Origin: Knufia peltigerae
Lineage: Eukaryota > Ascomycota > Eurotiomycetes > Chaetothyriales > Trichomeriaceae
Direction of reading: 5' to 3'
Assembly: GCA_030247855.1 (NCBI GenBank)
Contig: JAPDRN010000031.1
Span: forward strand, 124,001 to 188,000
DNA length: 64,000 bases
Part shown: piece by piece, positions 10,926 to 22,446 of the stretch
How positions within the stretch are numbered: position 1 is the stretch's first letter
Layout: the number at the start of each line of letters is the position of its first letter
Translations under genes and position numbers: made by a program
The notes under the pieces: generated by a model
The model's database searches: none
Seen by the model: only the letters and a program-made list of their open reading frames with translations
Told to the model about the DNA's origin: nothing

Positions 10926-11621
10926 GGGACATCCGTTCCCTCTTTTTACGTCTCTTGGGTTGCGAGCACTTTGACTTTTTTTGGTTGGATAGATCCTCCG
11001 TCGCCCTGACGAAGTACAAAAACCACCACTTATTCCGTTTCAGAAAGGGTGTCATACCGTCTGGTACTGACAAAGTTCATACAGGGGAACGGAAGTAGGT
11101 AAACTAGCACTCGTTCTCTTCGAGTGATAACCGGCATAGATCATGCTGAGAACGCTTTACAGTCTTCGATGATATGTACTCCTGCGGCCAAAGACGTCTG
11201 TTAGCTACGACCAACCTCGATGGGAGAGTATCGACAGAGAAATCGATTTGACCCCTCTCGGTTATCCGCGATCTGTACTTGCTAGTGATCAATACCGTAT
11301 GTGTCATCTGCGACTATGTATCCCACCCGGCTCTAACGAGCTTCAAATGCGCTGAAATCCTTCTCTCCGTTATGCCCAACCCATCACACATGAATTTCTC
11401 TTGCAGAGTCCGTGATATTCCCTCATCTCATTAGCCAACCCCTGCGTATCCCAGGTCGTATCTTCGCTTTCTGGTACAATGAGCGATTTCCTCAGCGTAC
11501 TTTCAGCCAAGTCTTCTCTGATATAACTGTCTGACTGCGATCCCCGCGGCCGCAGAATCACTGATCATCCGTCTCGTCATCAGACTCTGAGTCAAGCACA
11601 CGTCTGACATATAGTTTTGCA
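10926..11621. other. Intergenic region between HET relic and NACHT gene
   Basis: About 700 bases with short open frames only (for example 11104-11307 minus). Positions 11558-11640 minus carry an acidic reading frame that may be the displaced C-terminus of the NACHT gene (see findings). Confidence 0.45.
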
Positions 11622-14600
11622 TTACCTCTCAAGACCGTACCAATTCGTTTCCGATTGCCCATAAAGCCGTTCAAACGCACCACCATCATTGACTATAATC
11701 TCGATGAGCTCTTCGGTGACCGAATCTTCTGCAGGTATACCACGTATCACTCCAAGCTCAAAGAGGGAATCTTCCCATGTATTTCGCTCATCTGCGTCGA
11801 CACTGAGAACTTCACCAGCAACGAAAATATACCGCCTTCCTAGGCTTTCTCCATACCATATAGCTTTCGCCTTTTCTTGCAGAGATAAACTGCTCCAATT
11901 GTTCTTAAGGATCGCGAGGAGGGTATGCTCATAATCTTCATGTAAACCTCTGTCAAAACCTTGCCGAAGGCTTTCGTTTTGACCGTCCGTAAGGAGAAGG
12001 AACCTACCGATCCCAGAAGGTGACCACTCAAGGAACTTCAAAGCGGAATGGCCCTGCGATTCTACGCAGCCGACACACATTTGGACTTTGAACACTCTCT
12101 CTTCAAGCATCTCGGAATCCAGAACACCGCTATCTGGCGGTAGAATGAACCTCTTGCTGCTTTCGCGGCCACCAATCATCCATAGCTCCACACTAGGCCC
12201 ATTTGGCTGCAGAGGCGGACAAAGCGCCGGGACTCTGCTCTGCACGTCTTTTTTGATTTTATTCCATCCCTCAGCTTGGAACCATGAAATGTGGAACCAT
12301 GATATGCTGGCGCAAAAAATGTGCTCCCAAAGGGGTCTCGTAGCACAGATGACCTTTGCTGCTGATGAAGTAGACCAATGATATTCAAAGTAAATCATCC
12401 GCTCCACCTCCAGGCACGGCTCAAGGACGGTCAAGAAATCCTTACTGTACCAAGCACTTCGTAAGTGTTGGCAATATGAAAGTGCCGCAGCAAGAGCTTT
12501 CAGGTCTGAATCAACCTTCAACAGTTTCTCCCGAATGTAGGGCTGGAGAGCGTATATGCTGCCAAAACAAAAAGCCATGTTCTCAAAGTTGGAGAGTTTT
12601 GGCGACGACATGAAGATTTCGGAAGGCACCAGGGGATCTCTAAACCATATAAATTCCCGCTTCCAACATCGAGTGTACAAGACATCGATTGGACGTTCAG
12701 AAATACTCCACTCCGTTCGAGTCTCCGCATTGGCAAATAATCTGTCCATAACAGAAGTGACCTGTTCCGACCATGCTTCTCCTGATATAGCGCTTGCGAA
12801 TTGGAATGGCTCCTCAGGAAGGACGATCCTATCACCCAGGTCCTCACCTAGAATGGCTTTTGCGACCGAAGCATTCAGCAACCGAGTGGTAGCTTCATCC
12901 TCCGACACTCCACTGGACGCTAGGAAAGACGCTGCTTGTGGATCCTCCTGGAGGAAACTTAGTGCACTCCGATGGGTGAACCTCACTTTGAAGTTATGGG
13001 TGACCTCTAGTTGTCGATAGCGACAATTTCTTGAAGCATTGTGATCATGCCGATGGGGATCCCGGACGAATTCGTCAGGTGTCATCTCGATAAGTCCAGC
13101 GCAACGCGTGACTACAATGGTCTTCAGCTCCGGAAATCTTGTGTTCTGGTCTAGTTTCGTAAAAAAGTCACTGCCAGAGCCGTCGGAAATCGCTTCCAGC
13201 AGTTCGTGTTGATTTTGTGAGGCCAAATGTAGAACAAGCACTGGAAGGTCGGGTATGGCCCAGCAACTCTTCCTTCGAACGGCGACATCGATCAGTTTCA
13301 AGTATGGTTTGGGGTACTTCAGGTAGAACTTGTCCTGGCGTTCAAGAAGGTGAGTAAATAGCTCAGTCATACCATCGGGACATATTTTTAGCCGCTCCTC
13401 AAGCTCATTTTCGTCATCGCCACGCTTGGCCGCTTCTCTCAGAACTTCTGTCACCAGATGGGCCCAGAGAAACACGCCTTGTGCACGCGAGGCAATTGAG
13501 TCGCAGTGATCAGCAGCTCGAGTGCCCTCAAGTCTCCTATTACAATAGCTCGCGATATCGGTGGCGTTGCGTTCCTCCAAAAGCAAGGATGGAGATTCCT
13601 GAAGAGCGTCGTGAAAAGAACTCTCTGGCCGACTAGAACAGCAAATCTTTACGTGGCTAGACATGCGGGACACCTCTTTAACAGCTTCGAGCGCAGACTC
13701 CCCGACTTCGTCAAGGCCGTCGATGAGGAGGCAATACTTGGAATCGCAATGGGTGAGCAAGTATTCGAGCCACGATTTTAGTTGACTGTCCGACCATGAC
13801 TGTACGCAAGACCCTGAAGCTATGAGGGAGGTCTTCAACTTCTCCGGTACTTTACCATCGCTGTTCTCTCGAATCTTCTTCGATAGATTTGGTTCTTGAT
13901 TCAGGATCTGGAAACACAGTGACCGCCAGAGTCCTGAGGTTGACTTGATCAATTCATTTGGGGATGGGCGATAGAACCAGAAGGTGAGTAAACCAGGAGT
14001 TTCTGTGCCAGCCCATTGTTTCAATAAATCGAAGAATAGTCCACCATCTTCAATGTTTCTGGCAATCAGATCCATGAGGCTTGATTTTCCAGAGCCTGCT
14101 TTTCCACATATCCAAAAAACGCCGCTCCCTTCTTGGAGCCAAGCCGGAAATCTATTCTGGTCAAAGTCGTCGAAGATCCATTGGAATGTGTCGCCGAAAT
14201 CACCCACGAGACGTTCGATCTGATTCTGACGATCATTCATATCAGGGAATGCTAAAGCATCCAAAAGGCGGCGCCTGAGTGAATGCTGCTCGTTATCATC
14301 CATTCGACTCAGACATACGGTGTGTAAGTCAGACACTGAAGTCATGATCCTGTTCACATTTTCATCACGTTGGACACGCTCAAGATCGAGACGCTTTTCC
14401 CTGTCTTCGCTGGCAGCTTCGAATAATGACGTTATCTTAGTAGCGTTCTTCAACTGGCCGTCCAATACTAGGGCTATAGCCGTTTGATGTTCTGTCGTGA
14501 GTCGTTGCAGTCCAGTGCGAAGTACCACTTCTGATTTCTGGGATGTAATCCTGCCGTTGACGTTCGAATTAGCCTCAGAGATAGTGGTTCACGAAGAGGA

Positions 14601-15108
14601 ACTGTTACTGTGTGCAGATGTTTGGAGCATAGGCAGGGCTAAATTAGGAAGTTGGCGATTAAACCCACACTCACCACAAATCTGTCTGAAGGTGTAACCG
14701 TAGTACATCCTGCTGGCGCTCAAAATCCTTCTGCAAACTCTCGATTTGCCCCTTTCTGATTTCTTGTTTCCAAGTAGCTTTTAAGACGGCGCCGAACTTT
14801 GTCTTGCTTTTCTGTTTGCAAAGTTCCAGGTTGTCGAGGATAGAGCGGAGCTCATTGGCTGTCTCGAGTACTTTATCACAACTTCTCCTGATCGCAGAAA
14901 GGGCGGAGGAGGATGATCCAAGCGTCTGTAGTTCTCCCGCCAGGGTTTTGCTCACAGTTGTGATTTGTTCAGAGCATGCCTTGATCTTGTCATTTTCTTC
15001 GAGTGATCCCCGCCGATATAGCCTTTTGAACTCCTTAGTTATTGAAATGCCCTCGCCGACAAGCTGTAGCACATTGCATGCGAGAGCTAATGCGGCCAGA
15101 CTTTCCAT
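11622..15108 (-). CDS. NACHT-domain STAND NTPase (fungal NLR-like)
   Basis: Two exons, 14675-15108 and 11622-14550, joined over a 124-nt intron (GTGAGT donor, GGCAG acceptor), 1120 residues. Residues 1-140 form an all-helical N-terminal domain (MESLAALALACNVLQLVGEG) of the kind found in front of fungal NACHT proteins. A linker helix follows, then the NTPase: Walker A CGKAGSGKSS near residue 294 and Walker B CLLIDGLDEVG near 417. Next is a helical region with RCAGLIEM and VRFTHRSALSFLQED, typical of the domain following NACHT in these proteins. No ankyrin, WD or TPR repeats are visible at the C-terminus. Members act in heterokaryon incompatibility or non-self recognition; that role is inferred. 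It lies between two HET fragments on the same strand. The C-terminus may be shortened by a frameshift. Confidence 0.83.
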
Positions 15109-15949
15109 CTGCAAAGGCCACAGGACAACACTGTTGCCCGTTAGATGGCCGCTGATCACAATTTCAACACCAGAATAGCTCCGTATCCAGTTGCAGAAGA
15201 GCTGTTGGAATTTGAGACAAGAAAGTCTGGAAGGAAGTCAGGTGAAGATGGTGAAATCTTGTGCTCATCTCTTCAGCCTAGTCTAGCTCAGCGGCACCGC
15301 CACAAATTCAGATTCCGATACCACGCCGCGCAGCCGCACAGGAAGGCTGGGCTGCTTGTGAAGCCGCCAGAAGCTTCACCATCCAACTTTTGTGTAATTA
15401 CTCCGGAGCCGAGAGCACAGATACATCAGTGACTGTGAGGCTTGACCGGCCATCCGCGTATCATTATCTACCAATACTATGCGTACCCGTCTCAAGGGTA
15501 ATGAACGTGCATTACCAGAGGCATCCGAGCACCTGCTACCTTCAACATACCCTACTACCATAGTACAGCCAAACACCACTAAATTATCAAGTAAATGGCA
15601 CTACCGACACCGACTGTGTGCTTGGTGCTTGTGTGACTACCTAGCGCGCCTTCAATCACGCCGGGCTGTCGATTAGATAGTAACTTGATTGGACAAGTGG
15701 TCTTGAGAGTGACTCCCGAACCGCCTGGCAACAACAGCCGAGAAGGGGCCTGGAATTCAGGTGTTCCTAACATGTGAAACATCAAACCCTGGGGCCTCTG
15801 GGGGCCAGATTATGGAACCTCGACTCTGGACTATGCTCACGCTACTCCGTACCTAAAGCAACACATCAGGGATCGCCTAGGCGCACTCAGGATTGCACGG
15901 CCACAGCTTGGAGTGGCTGAGCCATGGCTACGGCTTGACGGTGGGATGC
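15109..15949. other. Intergenic region
   Basis: About 840 bases separating the NACHT gene from the upstream HET fragment; no middle part of a HET domain could be found here in any minus frame. A TACTCCGTA copy lies at 15843. Confidence 0.5.
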
Positions 15950-16288
15950 TTAAGTCTGGGAGCGAAAATGGACTTGGGAGAGGTCAAGATTCGCCACTAC
16001 TTTTATAGGGAATCGTCTGCGATGCTGACATTCCTCGATGCAGTAGGTATCGATCCAGGTGCAATGAGTACCATGGCGCCTGATCTCTCTACACGTCGCT
16101 TGAATCTTTTTATAACCAGACTTATCTGTAGCAGGATGTTCGGGATCGCGCAGAATAGCATTCATCTCCAGAAGATCGATCTCCTCATCGTCGACCCAGG
16201 TGTGGGAGAGGATTGCGTATGCAGGGATCTTCGCTCCCACAAAGACCTTCATCCGGAGAGTAGTGGTATCGATCAGCCTGATCAGCAT
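15950..16288 (-). pseudogene. HET-domain N-terminal fragment
   Basis: The frame begins with an ATG at 16288 and reads MLIRLIDTTTLRMKVFVG, then IPAYAILSHTWVDDEE, GYKKIQATCREI and CTWIDTYCIEE: the start, the SHTW box and the WIDTCCID box of the HET domain in the right order. After WIDTYCIEE the similarity ends; the remaining 28 residues do not resemble the expected SSAELSEAIN segment and a stop follows. The RGWTLQEL and C-terminal parts are absent. A 113-residue HET protein would lack most of the TIR-like fold, so I call it a truncated relic. It is on the same strand as the NACHT gene and the C-terminal HET fragment. Confidence 0.75.
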
Positions 16289-17149
16289 GTCGATGAAGCC
16301 TAGAGAATTTGAATAGAATCTGAACAGTCACAATTGAACAATGAAAGATGCCGAGAGGGTGAGAACTGTGCCACAGTCATTCGGGGAAGACTAGTCGATG
16401 GTCAGAGGAAACAATGAAGGTGGACAAGGAAGAAGGGGAGACTGTTCGAGGCTGAATGAAGTCGCTTAAATCAGTGGCTGCTCGGATGTGCAGGGGGCCA
16501 GAGCTGGCCACGATACTACCACACCTTGATTCTAAGCGCCCACCATTCATTCCTACGAGTAGGAAATCACAGGGCTCGAGTTCTACTCAAGCTGGCTATC
16601 TTGGCCTCTCTCCTGAAACAGTGTTCTTAGCGTTTCTCTCGGTGCACCCAGATCGCTGCTTTTCATCGCATTTCCGCTGCCTTGCACGAATACTCGGAGC
16701 ATTCTCGGAGGTCCGATATGTGCCGATATGTGCTTTTGGGCGAGGCTGTTAGATAAAAAGTGTTTTAGGCATATACATATCCGAACCCTCGGGCATGACG
16801 ATGGTAGAAGGTGTCGGGCTCTCTATGCAAGATGGGGTGTTGCTGCCCAGAGAAGAATTTCCATCTGGAGACGTGGGCGTCAAAGGTGAGTATAAAAGCG
16901 GCACTTTTTGGCCTGCGAAGTGTGTCGTTAATCATCCCGCCAAGATGAGGTTTGGTCGAACTACTCATCTTCACCCCCAATCGAGAAACAGAGTGCACTG
17001 ATTTGAATAAGACTATTATCTCTTAACAATTATTCTTTCCCCTTAGATACCTGAGCTTGGTTTTTCGATAGGGCCATAGATCAATGAACACCAAGAAGAG
17101 AAAAGAAAGAGAGTGACTTCTTGAAGTATTCGTCGAGGAAACAACATCA
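16289..17149. other. Intergenic region
   Basis: About 860 bases without a supported gene. A perfect tandem duplication of CGATATGTGC occupies 16714-16733, and a TATAAAAG box at 16891 has no gene on its strand. Confidence 0.5.
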
Positions 17150-18418
17150 CTACTGCGCTGTCACGGCTCTCTTGGTCAACACCGCCGAACTTTCGTTTAA
17201 TCTGCTCCAGTCATGGGCATCGAAACATGCTTGTCGACTCATCTGTACTGCGTGACTTGTCCTGGTTCTCATTTCCTCTTCAAATCTGTCGATTGCGTCT
17301 CTCTGTGCTCTCCCTTCCGCATGCACTTCCTTCAGAGCCTGACTCAGATGATACGCATCCAACATGCCGTGATTGGCAGCCTCTCCTCGATACATGGTCA
17401 TGGCGTGCGCCGCATCTCCAACCAGAGTGACTGAGCCTTGGTGATTGTCCCACTTCAGACACGGCCAATCGGCCAGTTTAATCTCGAGAACCGTCGAACC
17501 TTCAGGGATCGACTCAACGGCATTTCTGAGGACCGGGGCAAATGGTGCTGCCCGCATCTTCATGTCTTGAAGTCGATCGCCATTTGTGGCCTTGACTTCA
17601 TCTTGAGGCCCTTTGACGGGCCACGAGAGATTTAGCTGAACCCGGTATCGTTCATCCGCCGTGCCTGCTGTTCCGTTGATCTCGGGGACCTCGAGCATCG
17701 ATACCCACATGAAACACGAGGTGTCCGGGTGGCAGCCTTGGAACAGTAAAGGATCGAGTGATCTAAGAGGTCTAACTTGGTCTTCCGTCATGTCGACGCC
17801 TGTGCCCACAAAGCGAATCGGAAGCTGTCTGTTGTGATAGTCGTCTGGACGTAAGAATTTGCGTACTGCTGAATTGCTCCCGTCAGCTCCCACCAGGAGA
17901 GCTCCAGTTGAAGAGGTTCCATCGGCGAACAGCGCCTTTATGCCTTGACCAGCAAACGCGGGCTCTACACCAACTAATCGTTTCGACCACTGCACCTGGT
18001 CTTTCACACCTTCGAGCAGGACTGCGCGCAGCTTCTCTCGATTGACTCTCCTCCGGTCCGACGGTGGTATGCGGAATTTGGTCTCACAGTTGGAGAGATT
18101 GAGAAAGAGAAAGTTGCCCTTGTCCTGTCGACCTTGTGCAGGATCTACTTGAACGCCGTCGATTTTCTGGAGAACTTGTGGCTCGAGTAACTGCTTGAGG
18201 TACGGCAACGCCCAGTGAATCGTGATGGCCCAACCTTGACCTCTTGCTGACACGCTCTCGTCGCGCTCGAAAATCTGGAATGGAATGCCTTCCTGTCTTC
18301 TTATCAGCATGTGGGCTTCCACTCTATCGGCTTCGTGTTATTCTACTTTCTTGAGTCCATGTGCCAAGGTGAGGCCGACGACTCCAGCACCGATGATGAT
18401 AACCTCCTGATTGCCCAT
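17150..18418 (-). CDS. FAD-dependent monooxygenase 1 (PHBH fold)
   Basis: Two exons, 18347-18418 and 17150-18292, with a 54-nt intron (GTAGAA donor, GCTGAT branch, ACAG acceptor), 404 residues. The first exon holds the ADP-binding motif IIIGAGVVGLTLAHGL; joining restores the expected strand KKEGIPFQIFERD. The second FAD motif is LLVGADGSNSAVRK and the third is SVTLVGDAAHAMTMYRGEAANHG near residue 320. This is the group A aromatic/polyketide hydroxylase family using NADPH and O2. No membrane segment. It is transcribed divergently from the alpha/beta hydrolase at 19092, sharing a 673-base promoter. Substrate unknown; an aromatic or enolic metabolite is the family expectation. An older model starting inside the intron would lack the first FAD motif. 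Confidence 0.88.
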
Positions 18419-19091
18419 TTCGAGATCAAAATCGTGGTTGAGGACTTCGTGCCGTAGGAATCTTCTTATCAGCTGGCAGCAATAAGCACCTTATGGCTTG
18501 CGGCTTTCCAAGATCATGGACGGCAACAAAGGGTTCTTGGGTTTTGCAGGCACCTCACACTTGGCAGGGCCTACATGACAACACAATGCGGCCCAATGCA
18601 GCATGAGGTCGTAGTGACAAGTATTCTTTTGCCGTGTCTTTCATTCAACTGCACGAGTGACATTCGCGGTTTGAGGTCTGTACAATCTAAGAGGGCACAC
18701 TTAAGTGGCTGACCAACTAGCTTAGGCAAGGTCAGGCCGAGGCAAGCGATATTGCAGGGTTCTGCACTAACGATGCACCCGTCGCAAAAGTCGATCCTCT
18801 TTGCGCCGGCGAATTGTCAAACCCCAGAATCCGGATTGAACTACTGCTCAACTCAGCCAGCACCTTTTCAGTTTCAAAAGCAGGGCCGAGACCAAGTCGG
18901 CTAATGGTGAGATACGATGTGTGCCATCGCTTTGCGTCAGATTCGGATTGTTAAGAGGTGCGGCGACGCTCAACTCCCTTGAATTGACCCCTCGCAGATA
19001 TCGAACTTACACACTGTTCCATTCCACTTTACCTTGTTCACAGCAAATCTACACCTCCGCCTGAGCATTTTGCTCTTACTCGATCACTTCA
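18419..19091. promoter_or_regulatory. Divergent promoter of the monooxygenase/hydrolase pair
   Basis: Bidirectional 673-base region. It contains the perfect palindrome AATCCGGATT at 18828-18837 and the related ATTCGGATT at 18941-18949, plausible sites for a CGG-reading Zn2Cys6 regulator such as the one encoded at 20597. No experimental support. Confidence 0.4.
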
Positions 19092-20147
19092 ATGATGCCT
19101 TCTGCTACCGCACAGCTGAATGGTCATCATGAGGCGTTGAACCCTATTCATCCTGATATGCTCGATCGCCTTGACCCTGTGTTCATTGATCTTTACAATC
19201 AACACGTTGCAAACACCCCAAACAAACCCATTGATCTTGCCTTCCTACGGTCCAAATACTCAGTACTCTATTCCTATGGAACTGGACCCGCTCCAGAAGT
19301 GGCACGCATATATGATTCAACAATTCCAGTTGGAGATGACGTCCTATTAGAGATCAGAGTATATGAGCCTTTCACCGAAGGACCATGGCCTGTCCACGTC
19401 GACTTCCACGGAGGAGGATGGGGGTTGGGTGACCTGGACACCGAAGCCCATATCTGCAAACATATCTGCCACAAGGCCAACGTTGCGGTAATCGATGTGG
19501 CCTACAGACTTGTTCCAGAACACGTCTTTCCCACAGGCATTGAGGATTCGTTTGCGGCGCTCAAATATATTTTCCAGCACGGCGCCGAGAAGTTCAACAT
19601 CAAAGCTGACAGCATCTCCTTGGGCGGTGTCTCTGCCGGAGCAAATATAGCCCTCGTTTGTGCCCATTGGGCAAGGGATGACAACATTCCATTGAGGTTG
19701 ATCGCCGCCGGCACACCAACGATCGATGACCTGTCAGCATACGCCTCGGCCTCTGACTCGCCGTTCAAATCGATGCAAGAGAATGAGTTTGCCCCTACAC
19801 TCAATTGGGCTCGGCTGGCATGGTTCGACAAGCTCAAGTGGAGTTCTCTATCCAGTGACCCTGCGATCGAGAGGAAGCAGCGAGAACGAATCGGATGGGT
19901 CAAGGATTTGCTTGAGGCACCCAACTTCAAGGATCTTGCCAAGACCGTCATCTATACGGCGGGGGCTGATCCTTTGCGGGATGAAGGTGAAGCCTACGCG
20001 ATGAAGTTGGTTGAAAATGGCGTCGAGGTTGTCCTGAAGCGATTCCCGGGTGTGCCTCACCCTTTTATGCATATGGATGGTGCTTTATGGCAGGCGTCGC
20101 AGTTTATCGACATGACTTGCCGAGAGATACGACTCGCCCATGAGTGA
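19092..20147 (+). CDS. Alpha/beta hydrolase in the monooxygenase cluster
   Basis: Intronless, 351 residues. Motifs: DFHGGGWGLGD (oxyanion hole, about residue 105), LGGVSAGANIAL (nucleophile Ser, about 180), an acidic residue in GADPLRDEG and the catalytic His in VPHPFMHMD near residue 328. It is an alpha/beta hydrolase-3 type enzyme, cytosolic by sequence. Two adjacent ATGs open the frame (19092, 19095). Lying between a monooxygenase and the regulator, it probably hydrolyses an ester or lactone made or opened by the flavoenzymes, as in aromatic catabolic or polyketide tailoring routes. That pathway role is inference from neighbourhood. It resembles the hydrolase at 7166 only at family level. 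Confidence 0.88.
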   Translation: MMPSATAQLNGHHEALNPIHPDMLDRLDPVFIDLYNQHVANTPNKPIDLAFLRSKYSVLYSYGTGPAPEVARIYDSTIPVGDDVLLEIRVYEPFTEGPWPVHVDFHGGGWGLGDLDTEAHICKHICHKANVAVIDVAYRLVPEHVFPTGIEDSFAALKYIFQHGAEKFNIKADSISLGGVSAGANIALVCAHWARDDNIPLRLIAAGTPTIDDLSAYASASDSPFKSMQENEFAPTLNWARLAWFDKLKWSSLSSDPAIERKQRERIGWVKDLLEAPNFKDLAKTVIYTAGADPLRDEGEAYAMKLVENGVEVVLKRFPGVPHPFMHMDGALWQASQFIDMTCREIRLAHE

Positions 20148-20596
20148 ATGTGGATTCTCTCACGTTCTGCTAGTCAGTCCAAGTGTCGGGGTTGCCATAA
20201 CTTCATTTACTATGTCATGCGTCTCGTGAAAGGACTAATCATTGTGTTTCGAAGCTCTCTGTCGCAATGTCTATCGAAGTAGCCATGAGCGAAGACGGAT
20301 TAAGCTACAACTGCTAGCCTACTGTAACTGAGCATCTTGAGCATTCCCAAAATCTAGGTGGCCTCTCTACACATAAACTCGGATCGTGACTCCCCAAGTA
20401 GTTCTATCCCGCTCGTCGGTTGTTACTGCCAATCACAATCAAGGAGGGGAGAATGAGTACCAAGATAAGCAACTCCAACCCTTCCATGCGCTAGATACCT
20501 CGATATCTCCATGGGTCCAATCTGATCCAAAACCAGCCATACGTTCTCATCTACACCAGGCTCTGTAGATCCAGTTCCATCACCGCCGTCACCGAC
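20148..20596. promoter_or_regulatory. Upstream region of the Zn2Cys6 regulator gene
   Basis: 449 bases, with CGGATT at 20296-20301 and CGGATC near 20380, resembling the palindrome in the neighbouring divergent promoter; possible autoregulation. Confidence 0.3.
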
Positions 20597-22400
20597 ATGG
20601 AGTCTCAAATGAACAGACGTATCATTTGTATGCGATGTGCGAAAATCAAGCAGGCATGCGACGGTGGTTCTCCCTGCTCTCGCTGCAACCGTCTCGAGGT
20701 CTCGTGCGAACCGAATCTGGTCGGCGGAGATTGCGACACTGGACGCCGATCGACTTCAAAGCCAGTCAAGATCACCAGAACCCAGACAGGATGCCTCAGC
20801 TGCAAGAAACGCAAGAGAAAATGCGATGAATCCAGACCGAAATGTGGTGATTGCAGGAGGCTTTGCTTGAATTGCACCTACATCGATCCCCCAATTGGCT
20901 CGAAACGTGTCACGCCCACGTATAAAAACAGTAGCCAGTCCCCAAGCGTTGGAAACGATGACACTACCGGACGCTCGAGCTATGAAGAAAACCTGTTCAA
21001 CTTTGATGCCGATTCCCTGAACGACGTGGCTGATTCCATCAGCTGGCAAGATGTAACCGAAGTCTGGCCCTTGGTGCCGCAATCTCAAATGGCCGTTTAC
21101 TCTTCAGACACGGGGAGCACACCGTCTCCAGACCCAGCGCTCTCTTTGCTGATGCTCTCGACAGCCCCGGATATCGCAACTGATGAAGACAAGTCCCTTC
21201 TCAACCACTATATGAGAATAGTGGCAGGAGTCTTGTCGAGACGAGATGATCACAGATCCAATCCCTACCTGTCCAAAATATTGCCAATGGCATTATCCAA
21301 TCGACTGGTTATGGATGCCGTCCTTGCTCTTAGTGCGAATCATTGGAAGAAGTTACAACCCACGGTCTGGAAGCGAGGGACTATTCATCAAACCAATGGT
21401 AAGGCCGATGTATCCTCGAAATCTTTGTTGTCCTGACCTTATACCAGCATTGCAATCACTCGCAAAGCTTTTGCCCCATATCGAAAGAGAGTCTGCGGAT
21501 GCAGCGCTGAGTGCGACGCTTCTATTATGTATGATTGAGCTATTTGACGGAACATCGTCTCATTGGAAATTCCACCTTGACGGTGCCCGCCGACTTCTCT
21601 CAGCGTTTGATCAGAAATCAAACTGGGCTCAACGGACAGAATACAGGACCTTCTGCCGCCAGCTTTACCATTACCTGGATTCCGCAACTACCATATCGAC
21701 CTGTCACCCTCCACTCCTCGAAGTCGGGAAGGATGAGTCAGGCAAGGCCGCGACTCCAGAGGCTATATCTCCCCGCGACGATCTCGATGATGAAGCAGCA
21801 TTATATGGAGTTCCCAAATCATTGTTCCATTTTGTCGACAAGATAAATGGACTAGCATATCAACGGAAATTCCGCGATGACCCTGTGTTCGAAAACATGT
21901 TTCGCGCATCGGCCACGAGGCTTGAGAAGGAACTCGAGCACTGGAGTCGAGATCACAAATCAAAAGCCTCACACTCGTCGTCATCAGATTGCTTACAGGA
22001 AATTCCCGCCCAGAATGCCACCACGGCTTTCGAGCAGGCTCTACAACTCCGTCTGCATCAAGTTGTTAATGGATATTCGCTGCACCACGACAAAGTGAAA
22101 GACTGTGTGTTTCAAATCCTTGATTCCATTCAGCAAATTCGATACGGCAGTCCACTCGAAAGTAGTCTGGTGTTTCCTTTGGTGATGGCAGGGAGCAGCT
22201 GCAGCACTGAGAGCGACAGGCTGATCATTCGAGATCGACTCATGGTTATGGAAAGGACACTAGGATTTCGCTACATCTACACGGCTCATGAGTTGGTGCA
22301 AAGGGTCTGGAAAGAGCGAGATATCAACATTGGAACCGAGACCGAAGTCAATTGGGCTGCCATTCGGTATTTTCAACTTCCAGGGCTCGCACTCATCTGA
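20597..22400 (+). CDS. Transcription factor with two tandem Zn2Cys6 motifs
   Basis: Two exons, 20597-21398 and 21448-22400, 49-nt intron (GTAAGG donor, CCAG acceptor), 584 residues. The N-terminus has two complete Gal4-type binuclear clusters. The first uses Cys 11, 14, 21, 27, 30 and 37 (spacing 2-6-5-2-6); the second uses Cys 66, 69, 76, 83, 86 and 93 (2-6-6-2-6), with the basic loop KKRKRKC. They are separated by a 28-residue basic linker. The rest is helical and resembles the fungal-specific middle-homology region (for example FHLDGARRLLSAF). One such motif per protein is the rule; two in tandem is unusual. Its position inside the monooxygenase/hydrolase/transporter group suggests a pathway-specific activator. 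It converges with the second monooxygenase gene, 46 bases apart. Confidence 0.88.
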
Positions 22401-22446
22401 CCGCCAAAACTACAAATCTCACATTACTCTTTAGACGAAAGGAGTG

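Noticed and set aside
16891..16898. TATAAAAG box on the plus strand
   Set aside because: No plus-strand gene follows within several hundred bases.
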